A stretch of 64,000 nucleotides of DNA from Deltaproteobacteria bacterium (lineage in GTDB: Bacteria; UBA10199; JACPAL01; JAHFST01): contig JAHFST010000002.1 of the NCBI GenBank assembly GCA_023265625.1, forward strand, positions 225,024 through 289,023, given 5' to 3'. This document shows positions 44,605-53,512 of the stretch, piece by piece. The notes under the pieces were generated by a model. That model was not told the origin of the DNA, ran no database searches, and was given only the letters and a program-made list of their open reading frames with translations. The translations under genes and the position numbers were made by a program. Numbering within the stretch: the stretch's first letter is position 1; the number at the start of each line of letters is the position of its first letter.

Positions 44605-44876
44605 GCTGGCTGGAGACGTATCAAACAACGCATCAGCATCCCGTCAATCGTCTCCTCCACTCGGTGGGTATCCCCATGATTGTGGTTTCGTTGGGCATCG
44701 TTTTTTGGAGTTGGCGTTGGGGATTGGCCTTGTTTGTCGTGGGATGGATTTTTCAGTTGGTCGGGCATGTCTTTGAAGGGAAGCCCCCGGCTTTTTTCTC
44801 TAATCCGGTTTATCTTTTGGTTGGGCCTTACTGGTGGATCAAAAAAAGTTTTAAGGGTAGGGGTTCAAAATTTTGA
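44601..44876 (+). CDS. Mpo1-like (DUF962) membrane protein, end set by a repeat
   Basis: A 91-residue protein with two or three membrane helices and the Mpo1/DUF962 histidine motifs: THQHPVNRLLHSVGIPM and FQLVGHVFEGKPPAFF. In yeast this family is an iron-dependent dioxygenase of fatty-acid alpha-oxidation; the bacterial role is unknown. ATG 44601 overlaps the nuclease stop. The final residues (GRGSKF) and the TGA stop are encoded inside the palindromic repeat at 44857-44884, so the natural C-terminus may have been altered by its insertion. Confidence 0.85.
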   Translation: MSWLETYQTTHQHPVNRLLHSVGIPMIVVSLGIVFWSWRWGLALFVVGWIFQLVGHVFEGKPPAFFSNPVYLLVGPYWWIKKSFKGRGSKF

Positions 44877-44884
44877 ACCCCTAC
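44857..44884. repeat. Perfect 28-bp palindrome at the end of the Mpo1-like gene
   Basis: GTAGGGGTTCAAAA followed by its exact reverse complement, the same core as the repeat at 41962-41993, 2.9 kb away. A further partial copy (GGAACCCCTACGGG) adjoins it at 44885-44898. It carries the TGA stop of the Mpo1-like gene. Confidence 0.85.
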
Positions 44885-44943
44885 GGAACCCCTACGGGTC
44901 CCCAATAAAAATACTTGAATTAATTTTGGAGATACTCTAACTT

Positions 44944-45078
44944 ATAGTTATTAACAATTTGGTGATTAAGTGGTTCAGTACGCAGCACACGAAGGCCGCA
45001 GGCAGCTACAACTCCTGGTAGTTCTTCAAGTCGCAGCAAACTCGAATCAAAGAAGATCACAGAAAGGAGCAAGCAACC
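44944..45078 (+). promoter_or_regulatory. Promoter region and long leader of the cold-shock gene
   Basis: The 194 bases ahead of the cold-shock gene contain no reading frame of note. A -10-like TATAGT lies at 44944-44949, without a convincing -35, implying a leader of roughly 120 bases; long structured leaders are typical of cspA genes and control their translation at low temperature. AAAGGAG (45063-45069) is the ribosome binding site. Confidence 0.4.
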
Positions 45079-45291
45079 ATGTCTAAGAAAAGAGGCACAG
45101 TAAAGTGGTTTAATGACGCCAAGGGTTACGGTTTCATTACACCGGATGATGGTGGAAAGGACTTATTCGTCCATTACACCTCGGTCTCAGGGGAAGGATT
45201 CCGTACCCTGGCTGAAGGACAAGCGGTCGAATTCAATGTCGGCCAAGGTCCCAAAGGCGAAAATGCGATCGACGTCGTTCCGGCGGCTTAA
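45079..45291 (+). CDS. Cold-shock protein, CspA family
   Basis: A 70-residue single cold-shock domain protein that binds single-stranded RNA and DNA. RNP1 is KGYGFI and RNP2 LFVHYTSV (Tyr where Phe is more usual). It is a complete single-domain protein with its own leader and terminator, so a monocistronic unit. Confidence 0.96.
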   Translation: MSKKRGTVKWFNDAKGYGFITPDDGGKDLFVHYTSVSGEGFRTLAEGQAVEFNVGQGPKGENAIDVVPAA

Positions 45292-45306
45292 GTAGCACAC
45301 TGCCTG

Positions 45307-45320
45307 ATCTCATATGAGAT
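45307..45320. repeat. 14-bp perfect palindrome after the cold-shock gene
   Basis: ATCTCATATGAGAT lies between the cold-shock gene stop and its terminator. It shares the half-site ATCTCA with the operator of the second higBA module (9797-9813). It may be coincidence or a regulator site. Confidence 0.4.
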
Positions 45321-45325
45321 TATCA

Positions 45326-45363
45326 ATCCCCCTGGTAGCGTAAGCCGCCAGGGGGATTTTTTT
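45326..45363 (+). terminator. Rho-independent terminator of the cold-shock gene
   Basis: ATCCCCCTGG pairs with CCAGGGGGAT across a 12-base loop (GGTAGCG...CGCC region) and is followed by seven Ts (45357-45363). It is the clearest intrinsic terminator in the window and closes the cold-shock transcript before the aminotransferase gene. Confidence 0.92.
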
Positions 45364-45406
45364 GTCGGCGACGCAACTTTTTTTAGGGTTATTCGAGAAG
45401 GCTTTC

Positions 45407-46753
45407 ATGGCAATTCCAGGTTTGGTACTTTATTCCGGAAGTTCAGTGTTGCTGCGCGATCCCACCAAAGTTTATCCTACGATCTCTTACGGCAAAGGGA
45501 TGTACCTCTACGATACGTCTGGCAAACAATACATCGACGCCTCGGGTGGTGCCCTGGCCAGTAGCGTTGGCCATGGGAAGCGCGAGATTACCAGGTTTGT
45601 GGCGGCACAAATGAATCGCGTGGCCTATGTCAATGGGACGCAATTTACTTCAGAGGTTGTGGAGGAATTAGCGGCTGAATTGATAAACCTGGCGCCCGAG
45701 GGAATCGAGCGGGCCTTCTTTTTGAGCTCCGGTTCCGAGGCCACGGAGGCCGCCATCAAATTTGCGCGGCAGATTTGGTTTCAACGCGGTCAAACGGGGC
45801 GTCGGAAAATAATCGCCCGGACACCCGGATATCATGGCAACACGCTTTATGCCCTTTCAGCCTCGGCGCGTCCACATTACAAGACAACCTACGGTCCGCT
45901 CCTCAGCAGTGACATCGTCATGATTGATGCCCCCTATGCCTACCGTTCTCCCGTCGATTATCAACAAGAGGGCGGGGCCCATTACGCTAAGCTGTTGGAG
46001 GAAGCGATCCAGCGCGAGGGCCCAGAAACCATCATGGCGTTTATGTTTGAGACGGTCATTGGTTCTTCCGCCGGGGCCAGTGTGCCGCCTCCCGATTATT
46101 TTGCTCGTGTCCAGGAAATCTGTCGTCGTCACGGCATCTTGATGATCGCCGATGAGGTCATGTGTGGTTCTGGGCGCACCGGTCGTTTTTTTGCGAGTGA
46201 ACATTTTGGACTGAAACCCGACATCATCACCATGGGTAAGGGGATCAGCTCGAGCTACGTACCTTTGAGCGCAGTACTCGTTCGTGGCAGTTTGGCCGAC
46301 GAAATACACAATCCCAGAAGCAAATACGCCCACGCGCAGACCCACATGCAGCACCCTGTGGCTGCGGCCGCAGGTCTGGCGGTTGTCAGGTACATGAAGA
46401 AGCACGGTTTGATAGAGAACGCCGATAAGATGGGACAGTATTTTCAGTCAGAACTACGCCGTCGGCTCTCACCGCTCCCTCATGTGGGCCATGTCGGGGG
46501 CATTGGGCTCATGGCCGGTGTGGAATTTGTTTATAATAAAGAGACAAAAGCCCCCTTTCCACGTCAGGAAAAATTCGTTGAACATTTTATTGCCGCCGCC
46601 TTCGAGGCAGGGCTGATCGTTTGGCCCAATACCGGTCAGGCCGATGAGACCAATGGCGACCTCGTCATGTTGGGGCCTCCGCTGACTATCAAGAAGAGGC
46701 ATGCTGATGAAATTATTGATCTTTTTGAGTCGATAATTCTAAGCTTAACTTAG
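45407..46753 (+). CDS. Class III pyridoxal-phosphate aminotransferase
   Basis: A 448-residue PLP-dependent aminotransferase of class III. FLSSGSEATEAAIKFARQ, PGYHGNT, ADEVMCGSGRTGRFFA and the lysine in MGKGISSSYVPLSAV define the class. Such enzymes handle omega-amino acids, ornithine, beta-alanine or DAPA; the substrate cannot be assigned. ATG 45407 is used because the frame's first ATG at 45362 sits in the terminator T-tract. It precedes the giant unknown gene by 34 bases, perhaps co-transcribed. Confidence 0.88.
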   Translation: MAIPGLVLYSGSSVLLRDPTKVYPTISYGKGMYLYDTSGKQYIDASGGALASSVGHGKREITRFVAAQMNRVAYVNGTQFTSEVVEELAAELINLAPEGIERAFFLSSGSEATEAAIKFARQIWFQRGQTGRRKIIARTPGYHGNTLYALSASARPHYKTTYGPLLSSDIVMIDAPYAYRSPVDYQQEGGAHYAKLLEEAIQREGPETIMAFMFETVIGSSAGASVPPPDYFARVQEICRRHGILMIADEVMCGSGRTGRFFASEHFGLKPDIITMGKGISSSYVPLSAVLVRGSLADEIHNPRSKYAHAQTHMQHPVAAAAGLAVVRYMKKHGLIENADKMGQYFQSELRRRLSPLPHVGHVGGIGLMAGVEFVYNKETKAPFPRQEKFVEHFIAAAFEAGLIVWPNTGQADETNGDLVMLGPPLTIKKRHADEIIDLFESIILSLT

Positions 46754-46787
46754 CAACTTTTCCCCAGGAGAGACGATACCCCCTGCC

Positions 46788-49700
46788 ATGAATTTTGCTG
46801 CAGGAACAACCTATCATAAGGGAATTTCCTTCTATTTGGGAGAGCTGGGAGGACTCGTTGACCGAGGACTGCTCGCTACTTTGCCTCCGGCCCGTCTTGA
46901 GGTGATGCGCACCCGCGCCTCGGCGTTATTAGGTCTTGTGGCCGATGCGGATCCGATTGCGACTTCGCCAGCGGTTGCCGCGCAATTGGTCCAATTGCAG
47001 TCCGGGATCGGGGACAAGGGGCGCAATCTTCGGGACTTAATCCCCGAAGTGGTGGCCCTCGCTCGTTTGGTGCTGCCAAAAGCGGAAGGGACAAACGGCG
47101 CCGGCTTATTGGGTTTGTTCGGGTCTGTTCCGGGGGCATCCCAGCAATTGCAGGTGGTCAAAAAGTTTATCCGTGAACGTCTGTCCGTCAGCCGTGACTT
47201 ACTCGTTCGTTTGAAACGGGTGCGGGAACAGGCCGCAGGCCTGGAGCAGCTGGGAAGGCATGACCGTGCCCTTTTGCAACAAATTGATGAGGCGGTGGAT
47301 CGACAGAAATGTTTGGCAGCGTCAGTGGAAACTTTGGACGACGCTCATGCGATTGACGCCAGTCATCAGGCCACCAATCATTACCTACATGCGAGCTTGT
47401 TAGAATCGGTATTTTTGGAACACGCGCGATTGGGACCCTTGCTTCGTGATGCGGCGTCACCTGTTCCCGAAGCAATTGCCGAGCCGCCGCCAGGAAACGG
47501 GGGTGCGCCACATGAAACGCCGGCATCAATATCGGCTTCTGCCTCTTATCGCCCCTTGTGGCCCGAACATTTTACCCTCATCCCCGCCTGGAGTCGGTGC
47601 AATCTGGTGGACTACTGTGCTGCCTTTGGGGTCGATTTGAGCGAGGTGGATGCGGATTCATTCAAGCGGGCGGTTGGGGTGACGCCGCGTACCATCATCG
47701 GATGGAGCCATTCGGATAATCGTCCTGCCAAGATCGGCTATGTGGTTGCTTTGTACCGTTACCTCGTGGAGTCAGCCTCGCGACAACAGGAGGTCGAGCG
47801 ACAAGCAGGAACACACGTGGACCCCGTAGAGTTGCCGGATCCGATGGATCTGTTGCGTTTGGTTTGCGGCTCATGGGGCGATCCCCTCTTTGTTTCCCAT
47901 GTCATGGGCGACCCCAGGCAAGTGATGGTTCCAATCCCATACCAGATTGCCGATATTCCCGCCGACCGGATCTCCTATGGTCCCGTGTTGCGACGGATTC
48001 GGGAGACCATTGCCCCCAGCGCTCAGGACGATATTAATTGGTTATTGCAGGGTTACCATCGTGGGGCCATTACGGGTGACACTTTTCAGGATCATGCTGC
48101 GGGCAGGGTGAGCGCGAGGGCCCGTACCAGAAAGAGTCGTGACACGGTTCGCGTATTTCTTGGGGATTCGTTTAACTTTTTTTTGGAGATCCAGCCCTAC
48201 CTTCGTGCCGTCGGTGTCTTGACGGAGGTCCCCAGCCGTCGGATGTTCGGCGATCCAAGTCATTCCCAATATCGGATTCGATTGGTGCCCGACCAGGTTG
48301 CCGTCGATTGGGCGAGTGTCCGCCCAAAACTGGAACCGGATCAGGCCCCTTACGCCTACTACCTGGATGGTCGAATGAGCTCGTTCTTGGCTTGGTTGCG
48401 CCAGCGTATGAAATTCATGAGGTTGGTCCTGGGATGGCAGGATGACTGGCCGATTACGATCAATGGGCTCAAACTACAAACCTTTGCGGGTCTCGAAGCG
48501 ACACTGGATGATTTGTCAGAGAAAGCGGATGTTGAAACTACCAACCTATCAGAGTGTCTGAAAGACCCCTCTCAGATCACGCCGCGGACTGAAACCGATG
48601 CCTACGAATTGACCCGTCGTATCCTGCGTTTCCACCGGTCTTTGGAAACGATTGCCGTGCTGGGCCATGTGACTCACGGCCCCCTGGCGATTGATTACCG
48701 GTTTGTCGGATCCAGCGAGGCGGCTATGGCGCGGGCTTGGCAGACAGAACAGGGTTATATGGTGGCGTTGGATCCAGGTCCCCTGATACAGAAGTGGCTT
48801 TCTGGTGGAATCTCAAACGAGACGGCAGGGCAGTTGTTTCACTATCGTGTCGTGCGGGAGGCGATGCGAGTGCGATTGGCAATCCGCGATCAACCGGGGG
48901 ATTTTTTTGATGAGGCCCTCTGCAAGTTTTTGTTTCCCGAGTCCAAGAAACGAGACCTGGAATCCTTATTAAAATCCCATCAGGCCTGGACGCAAGCCGC
49001 CAAGGGAGAAGGGATTGATCCGCTCTGTCTCGATCCATTTGCGCTGCAGGTGCTCGATCGGATGTCTATGAATCCCCGGCGCACCACTCGTCCTGTGGGA
49101 AAGACGTCCCTAACGCAGCAGATCGTCAAATACTTTTACGACAACTACGGAGTTCCTCCTGCCAATGCGGAGCCGCTGGTGACAGGCCTGCAAACTTATC
49201 TTGATACGGAGGGGAATGATCATTTCGCTGACGGGCGTCTCCTCGGGATGCTGGCCACCCTATTTACAGAAGAAGAGATCACCTCCTGGAAACCGGTCTT
49301 TTTGGATCTCCTGGCTTACTTGGGATTTCCGAACGGTGATGCCGAACTGGCGGCCAAGGTCGCTTCGGAGATAGTATCAGCGGAGGGAGCGCCTGGGAGT
49401 GGAGAAACGCCAACTGTGATAGTTCCTGGGCAACTTTCCCGATGGTTGGAGGCCTACCTTCTCCGGCAGGGACAGACCGGGGACGCGAACCTTTGCTGGC
49501 TCCGTTCCTTGGCGCAACGATCGGTTGGCCTGTTGGCGGGAGAGATGCCAGATGCGAGTGAGGTGGATGCGTGGGAACGGGATTTTCAGGCGGAGCTGAC
49601 CCAGACCTTGGGACTTTTGGTGACTCCCGGATTGGGCCTGCCGTTTTTACAGGCCATGGCTCGGGAACTTTCCCGGGTAACTTCCGATAATTTTCGAGTG

Positions 49701-52580
49701 GATGAAGATGGTATTGAACGGTCAGAAGCCTTGACGACGATCCAACGTCGCCTGATGGCTGACGAAATTTCGGACGTCCCGGAGCTCTTGTCTGTGTGGC
49801 TCAGCGAGACATTGGAACAGGTGCTGCGGTCAGAACAGCAACTCTTGGATGCCTTGCGCGAGACATCCAACGCCAAACCGCGGGATCAGGTGGGATGGAG
49901 GGCCCTCTTTTTTACTCGGGCGATTCAATGGCCTGCGTTGGGGGTAACGACAGCAAACTGGGAGGATGTCCTGCGACGTCATGAGACCAGGATGGAGCTC
50001 CTTCATCCCGGGCATCCAAATTTGGTGAGAAAAAATATGGAGCAGGCATTGGCTTCGTTGCCCGAGGTCTATATCCCTGAATTGGCGCCGATCCAGGGAT
50101 GCCAACAGGCCTTGGTGGCCTACGCGGCCGCCCGGGGGGAAATCGTGACGGTTGCAGCGTTGGCAGAACGGATCCGTCGTTTTTTCGCATCAGCCCCTGA
50201 CGACACCTCGCGGAACGTAGTGGTAGCCTTGCGCCAAAAACGATTGGAAACGGATGTTATTGGAGAGGTTGCCACTGAAATGTTGGCGGTATTGGCCAAA
50301 ACGATCAGGAGGGTTACACCGGAATCGGAGGCCTTCAAACGAGCCCAGCGCGCCGTCTACGAAGGTTTGGAAAAAGAACAGCGCGAGGCGGATGAACTTT
50401 TTGGCCAGATGGATACCTTGCTGCATTGGACGGAGGAGGCGTGGTCTCAAGCACCGGTGAAGGATAGGGAGGGTTGGCAGGAACTTTTACTGCGGCTGGG
50501 AAATGAACTTGGCGTGGAAAACTTTCCCGCGACCTGGGGAGGGTGGGAGACCTACTTAGAAAACCTCGAATTGCGGGGGATCTTGGCCCGTCGACCGAAC
50601 CCTTTGGAGATCCGACAGCGAGTGGCTGGGGTGCTAGCGGCGCTTCCACCACGAACATCATCGGTCCCTGTGCCAAAAGCGGAGTGGTCCGTTGAGCCGT
50701 TTCATCTCCTGGACGAGGTTGGATATGCCACTTTTTGGCGTGAGATGCTTTCCCAAATCCCAGTGGTTGCGGATGAGTCAATGGATTGCCATCTCATTAT
50801 TTATCGGGACGAGGGAGGAAATTACCGTGCGGCCTTTCTACAGGAGGCGAGTTGGCAGGGGCTGGGGAGCTTAGGCGTGCTCAACCATACCCGTCACACC
50901 CTGACCACAGTTTACGGAGATGTCCTTGTTTTGGAAAATTTTAGGGTCCTGTCGGGTCAAGCGGGCCCGATCGCCGCTCTCAAAAAAATAGCTTCTTGGG
51001 CCATGTCCCTAACACCGGATAATTCCAACTATGTCGATGTACAATTTCTCCTGACTGTCCTCCTGGCGCAAGGAGGGATTGCTTACGGTTCGGATCTCAT
51101 CCCGACTCTTGAAGAGGAGCTGGAGGGCCTGCCGGTTTCGTTGCGGGAGCGACTCAACCGTTTTTATCGGGACAATCGGGAAAAAATTGACCGCAATCGG
51201 CTTTATTTTGCAAATATCGGCGTTCATCCGATCACCACTGAGCTCACGCAGCAGTTGAACGATGTGACTGGAACAGACCCTCGTTTTGCCATGATGGCCG
51301 TAGCCATGTTGGATCTGCCCTATCAAGGGATTTTGCCAGCTGAATTGTCAGGGCCCTTAGCCGAGGCCATCGGCGGTTTTACGCCAGGTGCGGCGGATGG
51401 CTTTGTTCGTTTTCGTCAGAAGTTGGAGTCGCTGTGGCCTCAGATGAAAAGACATTTTTATGGTCGAGGAGACGAGCTCTCCCTCGTGAGTCGGGCCCAA
51501 CGGCGCACCCTGGCGACCGCCATGGAAGGGGATTTTCGCACCCCCGGCATAGATCCGGAGAGGAGCCTGGCCTTTGGGCATATTTTGGGACTACTTCGGC
51601 CCGAGTCCGACCGGTTGGCAGCGCGCGCCTTGGTCCGTATCTTCGATCCTTTTGTTACGAACCAAGAGCCCCCGTACGTCGGCTCCTTTGTCAAACTACT
51701 GTTAAGCGCTGTCCCCAAAGGGACGCAGAAACTCTCGGAGGCGGTGGTCGGCTTCTATCAACGAAGGCGCGCCGAGCTCCTCTGGCGTCTCTGGGAGGAG
51801 CGACATCACCCCGATATGCACCCCTGGATCGATGCCTTTCTCCCGGAGATGGATCAAATGCCTCCCCGTTTTGCCTTGAGTAGCCAGTTTCCGGAACTGG
51901 AGGCCATGACCTATGCGGAGATAGATCGTTTTAGGTTCGAGTATAAGACGGTTGTCGAGTGCCTGCGCAACCAAGGGAATTATATCGAGATCAGTATTGT
52001 CAAACAGGGATTGATCAGTCGGATTATTCTGCCCCAATCGAAGATGATCCTGCGATCTATTCAGGGGCAGATGTTAGCGGTTGGCATCAAGGGATCCGCG
52101 GGTGGAGGGGGGTATTATTTTAGGAGCATTGTGGCAAGAATGCCTGGTTTAAGAAACCGCACGATACCCGTTGATGCCCTGGAGGAGGTGACCTTTGAGG
52201 ATGTGACGGGAACGATGGTCACCCTGAGGGATGATCCGGTTTTTACGACGGCTTTCATCGACGCCAATATCAATCCCGATACCAAAATTCAGTATCAGGG
52301 CCCCCTCAAAATCTTACTGGAGGACCGATTGCGCGACCTGCATCCTCTCATCGTCCTGATGCAATGCAGTCAATTTGACAGTCATTCGGTATTAATGACA
52401 CAACGCGATTTTCTGATGGACGGGCATGCCTTGTACAAGACCATCGTAGGCTATAGCGCAGCGGAATGGGCTCTAGAAGCGACGATAAAACGGATACGCT
52501 CAAGCTTCATCGATCTTTATCGCCGCCACCATGCGGCACTGGTTACTTCCGGTCTTGATCCCCGCTTCATCCCTTCATAA
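46788..52580 (+). CDS. Giant protein of unknown function (1930 residues)
   Basis: A single uninterrupted frame for 1930 residues, one of the longest genes here, which I cannot assign to a family. There is no signal peptide or membrane helix, no Walker, kinase, nuclease or repeat motif that I recognise. Visible features: an N-terminal helical part, a Pro/Ala-rich linker around 222-252, a helix-turn-helix-like stretch (RAVGVTPRTIIGWSHSDNRP, about 294-313), a mostly helical middle, and beta-rich segments after about 1330 (MDCHLIIYRDEGGNYRAAF) and near the C-terminus. Codon use resembles the neighbours. It could be a cytoplasmic scaffold, secreted effector or defence protein; nothing decides. Confidence 0.85.
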   Translation: MNFAAGTTYHKGISFYLGELGGLVDRGLLATLPPARLEVMRTRASALLGLVADADPIATSPAVAAQLVQLQSGIGDKGRNLRDLIPEVVALARLVLPKAEGTNGAGLLGLFGSVPGASQQLQVVKKFIRERLSVSRDLLVRLKRVREQAAGLEQLGRHDRALLQQIDEAVDRQKCLAASVETLDDAHAIDASHQATNHYLHASLLESVFLEHARLGPLLRDAASPVPEAIAEPPPGNGGAPHETPASISASASYRPLWPEHFTLIPAWSRCNLVDYCAAFGVDLSEVDADSFKRAVGVTPRTIIGWSHSDNRPAKIGYVVALYRYLVESASRQQEVERQAGTHVDPVELPDPMDLLRLVCGSWGDPLFVSHVMGDPRQVMVPIPYQIADIPADRISYGPVLRRIRETIAPSAQDDINWLLQGYHRGAITGDTFQDHAAGRVSARARTRKSRDTVRVFLGDSFNFFLEIQPYLRAVGVLTEVPSRRMFGDPSHSQYRIRLVPDQVAVDWASVRPKLEPDQAPYAYYLDGRMSSFLAWLRQRMKFMRLVLGWQDDWPITINGLKLQTFAGLEATLDDLSEKADVETTNLSECLKDPSQITPRTETDAYELTRRILRFHRSLETIAVLGHVTHGPLAIDYRFVGSSEAAMARAWQTEQGYMVALDPGPLIQKWLSGGISNETAGQLFHYRVVREAMRVRLAIRDQPGDFFDEALCKFLFPESKKRDLESLLKSHQAWTQAAKGEGIDPLCLDPFALQVLDRMSMNPRRTTRPVGKTSLTQQIVKYFYDNYGVPPANAEPLVTGLQTYLDTEGNDHFADGRLLGMLATLFTEEEITSWKPVFLDLLAYLGFPNGDAELAAKVASEIVSAEGAPGSGETPTVIVPGQLSRWLEAYLLRQGQTGDANLCWLRSLAQRSVGLLAGEMPDASEVDAWERDFQAELTQTLGLLVTPGLGLPFLQAMARELSRVTSDNFRVDEDGIERSEALTTIQRRLMADEISDVPELLSVWLSETLEQVLRSEQQLLDALRETSNAKPRDQVGWRALFFTRAIQWPALGVTTANWEDVLRRHETRMELLHPGHPNLVRKNMEQALASLPEVYIPELAPIQGCQQALVAYAAARGEIVTVAALAERIRRFFASAPDDTSRNVVVALRQKRLETDVIGEVATEMLAVLAKTIRRVTPESEAFKRAQRAVYEGLEKEQREADELFGQMDTLLHWTEEAWSQAPVKDREGWQELLLRLGNELGVENFPATWGGWETYLENLELRGILARRPNPLEIRQRVAGVLAALPPRTSSVPVPKAEWSVEPFHLLDEVGYATFWREMLSQIPVVADESMDCHLIIYRDEGGNYRAAFLQEASWQGLGSLGVLNHTRHTLTTVYGDVLVLENFRVLSGQAGPIAALKKIASWAMSLTPDNSNYVDVQFLLTVLLAQGGIAYGSDLIPTLEEELEGLPVSLRERLNRFYRDNREKIDRNRLYFANIGVHPITTELTQQLNDVTGTDPRFAMMAVAMLDLPYQGILPAELSGPLAEAIGGFTPGAADGFVRFRQKLESLWPQMKRHFYGRGDELSLVSRAQRRTLATAMEGDFRTPGIDPERSLAFGHILGLLRPESDRLAARALVRIFDPFVTNQEPPYVGSFVKLLLSAVPKGTQKLSEAVVGFYQRRRAELLWRLWEERHHPDMHPWIDAFLPEMDQMPPRFALSSQFPELEAMTYAEIDRFRFEYKTVVECLRNQGNYIEISIVKQGLISRIILPQSKMILRSIQGQMLAVGIKGSAGGGGYYFRSIVARMPGLRNRTIPVDALEEVTFEDVTGTMVTLRDDPVFTTAFIDANINPDTKIQYQGPLKILLEDRLRDLHPLIVLMQCSQFDSHSVLMTQRDFLMDGHALYKTIVGYSAAEWALEATIKRIRSSFIDLYRRHHAALVTSGLDPRFIPS

Positions 52581-52609
52581 ATTTCTTCCCTCCGAATTTA
52601 AAATCTGTA

Positions 52610-53512
52610 ATGATAACCGCTCCTATGGAGCTTCCGGCCTATTCTGAGAAACCTGCGCGCCAACGTCTTCCCCCCTGGCTCACGAAGCGGCTTGGCTCAT
52701 TTGATCCGATACATGACGTAAAAAAAGATCTGCGCCAACTGGGCTTGCACACGGTTTGCGAAGAGGCCCGCTGTCCCAATATTGGGGAATGCTGGTCGCA
52801 AAAGACGGCGACCTTGATGATTTTGGGGGATGTCTGCACCCGACATTGCGGTTTTTGTTCCATCGAAGCCGGGGTACCTCAACCAGTAGATGCGGCCGAG
52901 CCGGCCCATGTGGCGGAGATGGTTGAGATCTTGGGATTGAAGCATGTAGTGATTACTTGTGTGGCGCGGGATGACTTGGCCGACAAGGGGGCGGGGCAGT
53001 TTGTGAAAGTCATTCAAGAGGTCAGAGGCAAGAGGCCAGAGGTCAGAATTGAGGTTTTGACCACGGATTTTGCGATGCAACAGGAGGCGATGGAGCAGGT
53101 GTGTCAGGCGGGGCCCGATGTCTTTAACCATAATTTGGAGACGGTCGAGCGTTTGAGCCCTGGTGTCAGACACCGAGCGAGCTACCTAAATTCGCTGGAA
53201 TTTTTGCGTCGCATCAAGAAGTACGATGCCTCCATTACCACCAAATCGGGGATGATGCTGGGATTGGGAGAAACTCGGGAGGAGATAGGCCAGGCCCTGC
53301 GTGATTTGAGACGTGTTGGTTGTCAGATTGTTACGATCGGCCAATATCTACAACCCACGTCGCGCAATTTACCGGTGGTGGAATTTATCCATCCGGATAT
53401 TTTTAAAGAGATAGAACAAGAGGCCAAGGAATTAGGCTTTGACCACGTGGCGTGCGGGCCTTACGTGCGCAGTTCCTATCATGCGGGGGAGATGGTGACC
53501 GATGGAATTTGA
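52610..53512 (+). CDS. lipA: Lipoyl synthase
   Basis: A 300-residue radical SAM enzyme that inserts two sulfurs into protein-bound octanoate to make the lipoyl cofactor. The auxiliary cluster motif has Cys50, Cys55 and Cys61 ([12 protein letters not shown]); the SAM cluster is CTRHCGFC with Cys76, Cys80 and Cys83; the terminal RSSYHAG has the serine ligand of the sacrificial cluster. Length is normal. An in-frame ATG at 52625 is an alternative start. Its end overlaps the aminotransferase gene by 11 bases. No lipB or pyruvate dehydrogenase gene is in the window. Confidence 0.97.
   Translation: MITAPMELPAYSEKPARQRLPPWLTKRLGSFDPIHDVKKDLRQLGLHTVCEEARCPNIGECWSQKTATLMILGDVCTRHCGFCSIEAGVPQPVDAAEPAHVAEMVEILGLKHVVITCVARDDLADKGAGQFVKVIQEVRGKRPEVRIEVLTTDFAMQQEAMEQVCQAGPDVFNHNLETVERLSPGVRHRASYLNSLEFLRRIKKYDASITTKSGMMLGLGETREEIGQALRDLRRVGCQIVTIGQYLQPTSRNLPVVEFIHPDIFKEIEQEAKELGFDHVACGPYVRSSYHAGEMVTDGI

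Noticed and set aside
53016-53046. GAGGTCAGAGGC-type short repeats inside lipA
   Set aside because: They resemble a dispersed repeat, but the encoded residues ([20 protein letters not shown]) fit normal LipA alignment without insertion, so this is codon-level coincidence.
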